Assembly (NCBI GenBank): GCA_946413945.1
Contig: CAMKMR010000121.1
Coordinates: 1 to 5,895 of the forward strand
Length of the DNA: 5,895 bases
Direction of reading: 5' to 3'
Source of the DNA: an uncultured Lachnospiraceae bacterium
GTDB lineage: Bacteria; Bacillota; Clostridia; Lachnospirales; Lachnospiraceae
In this document: positions 5,713 to 5,895 of the stretch, piece by piece
Layout of the letters: every line of letters starts with the position of its first letter
How positions within the stretch are numbered: the stretch's first letter is position 1
Notes under the pieces: generated by a model
Databases searched by the model: none
The model's input: only the letters and a program-made list of their open reading frames with translations
What the model was told of the DNA's origin: nothing
Program-made: the position numbers and the translations under genes

Positions 5713-5740
5713 TATTACAGTTACGGGAATGGCTGTAATA
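5713..5740 (+). promoter_or_regulatory. GGGAAU-loop hairpin, copy 3
   Basis: UAUUACAGUU (5713-5722) pairs over ten positions with GGCUGUAAUA (5731-5740) around the loop ACGGGAAU (5723-5730), identical to copy 2. The two closing pairs are again U-G. It lies about 40 bases before the Shine-Dalgarno site of the downstream gene. Confidence 0.72.
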
Positions 5741-5794
5741 AATTTTGCAACGTAAAAGGCAAGAAAACTATCTTTATAAGTGAGGAATAATAAA

Positions 5795-5895
5795 ATGGGT
5801 AAAAAATTTAGCAGGGCCTTTACAGGTTTCCTTCTTTCTTTACTGATGGTTCTTTCTGTCCTCAATATTAATCCTTGGGGCAGTCAGACACAAAA
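5795..5895 (+). CDS. Exported protein, N-terminal signal peptide only (runs off the window)
   Basis: Only the first 33 codons are present. They encode a signal peptide: positively charged start MGKKFSR, then a hydrophobic core FTGFLLSLLMVLSVL and a polar stretch NINPWGSQTQ. There is no lipobox cysteine in the visible part, so secretion by signal peptidase I is more likely than lipidation. The ATG at 5795 has GAGGA (5782-5786) eight bases upstream. The mature protein is not visible and no function can be assigned. The upstream LacI-type sites and the GH9 neighbour make a polysaccharide-degrading or binding protein plausible, but this is inference only. Confidence 0.8.
   Translation, partial: MGKKFSRAFTGFLLSLLMVLSVLNINPWGSQTQ

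Larger units (their letters stand above)
5482..5740 (+). ncRNA. Structured 5' leader RNA with five hairpins (candidate cis-regulatory element)
   Basis: Read as RNA on the + strand, most of this stretch folds locally. Hairpin 1 (5482-5517) pairs GUAUAAAU with AUUUAUAU and, past a 4-nt bulge, UCAAAA with UUUUGA around UGAA. Hairpin 2 (5544-5579) has a perfect 11-bp stem (GUUUGAUUCUU/AAGAAUCAAAC) and a 14-nt loop starting GGAG. Hairpins 3, 4 and 5 (5582-5620, 5623-5664, 5713-5740) share the loop ACGGGAAU. Hairpins 2, 3 and 4 are each separated by only two bases, as in a compact folded domain. Between 4 and 5 lies a purine-rich single strand (5678-5700). I recognise no known riboswitch or T-box, and no poly-U terminator follows any hairpin, so control of translation or RNA stability seems likelier than attenuation. 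The downstream gene starts 54 bases later. Confidence 0.65.

Noticed and set aside
1..5895. CRISPR array, tRNA, rRNA, insertion sequence or cobalamin riboswitch
   Set aside because: I looked for regular repeat-spacer units, cloverleaf genes, transposase frames with terminal repeats, and a B12-box-like leader, and saw none.

Overview
The window looks like chromosomal DNA from a low-GC Clostridium-class Firmicute, most likely a plant-fibre-degrading gut or rumen Lachnospiraceae (Butyrivibrio/Roseburia-like). This is inferred from AT-rich codon use, purine-rich Shine-Dalgarno sites, a Clostridium-style cobalamin gene set and a lipoprotein family 9 glycoside hydrolase. The genus cannot be proved from this sequence. 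All genes read on the + strand.

Region 1 (1-2655) is the end of a cobalamin (vitamin B12) late-step cluster. It holds the C-terminal part of a CobC-like alpha-ribazole phosphatase, CbiB (adenosylcobinamide-phosphate synthase), CobD (threonine-phosphate decarboxylase) and a small eight-cysteine protein of a type common in B12 clusters. CobD makes the aminopropanol phosphate that CbiB attaches to the corrin ring, and CobC acts in nucleotide-loop assembly. Two gene pairs overlap by 16-17 bases, which indicates translational coupling. CobD probably starts at 1362, and the 106-base gap before it may hold an internal promoter.

Region 2 (2656-5235) is a stand-alone unit. An AT-rich spacer carries an imperfect tandem repeat, followed by a 762-residue surface lipoprotein: lipobox, acidic linker, CBM4/9-like carbohydrate-binding domain, Ig-like domain and GH9 cellulase/cellodextrinase catalytic domain. 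A strong intrinsic terminator closes it at 5199-5235.

Region 3 (5236-5794) is the most unusual part. It is a non-coding control region of about 560 bases in front of a secreted-protein gene that runs off the window. Its upstream half has a perfect 12-bp palindrome, three copies of AACGWTACCG resembling LacI/CcpA-type operators, and a plausible promoter at 5427-5454. The downstream half would be a 5' leader of about 330 nt packed with hairpins. Three hairpins present almost the same loop, ACGGGAAU, closed by U-G pairs, on stems whose sequences differ but still pair. That pattern suggests a multi-site RNA element read by a protein or ligand, and it is the best candidate here for an undescribed system.

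Region 4 (5795-5895) is the first 33 codons of an exported protein, mostly signal peptide.
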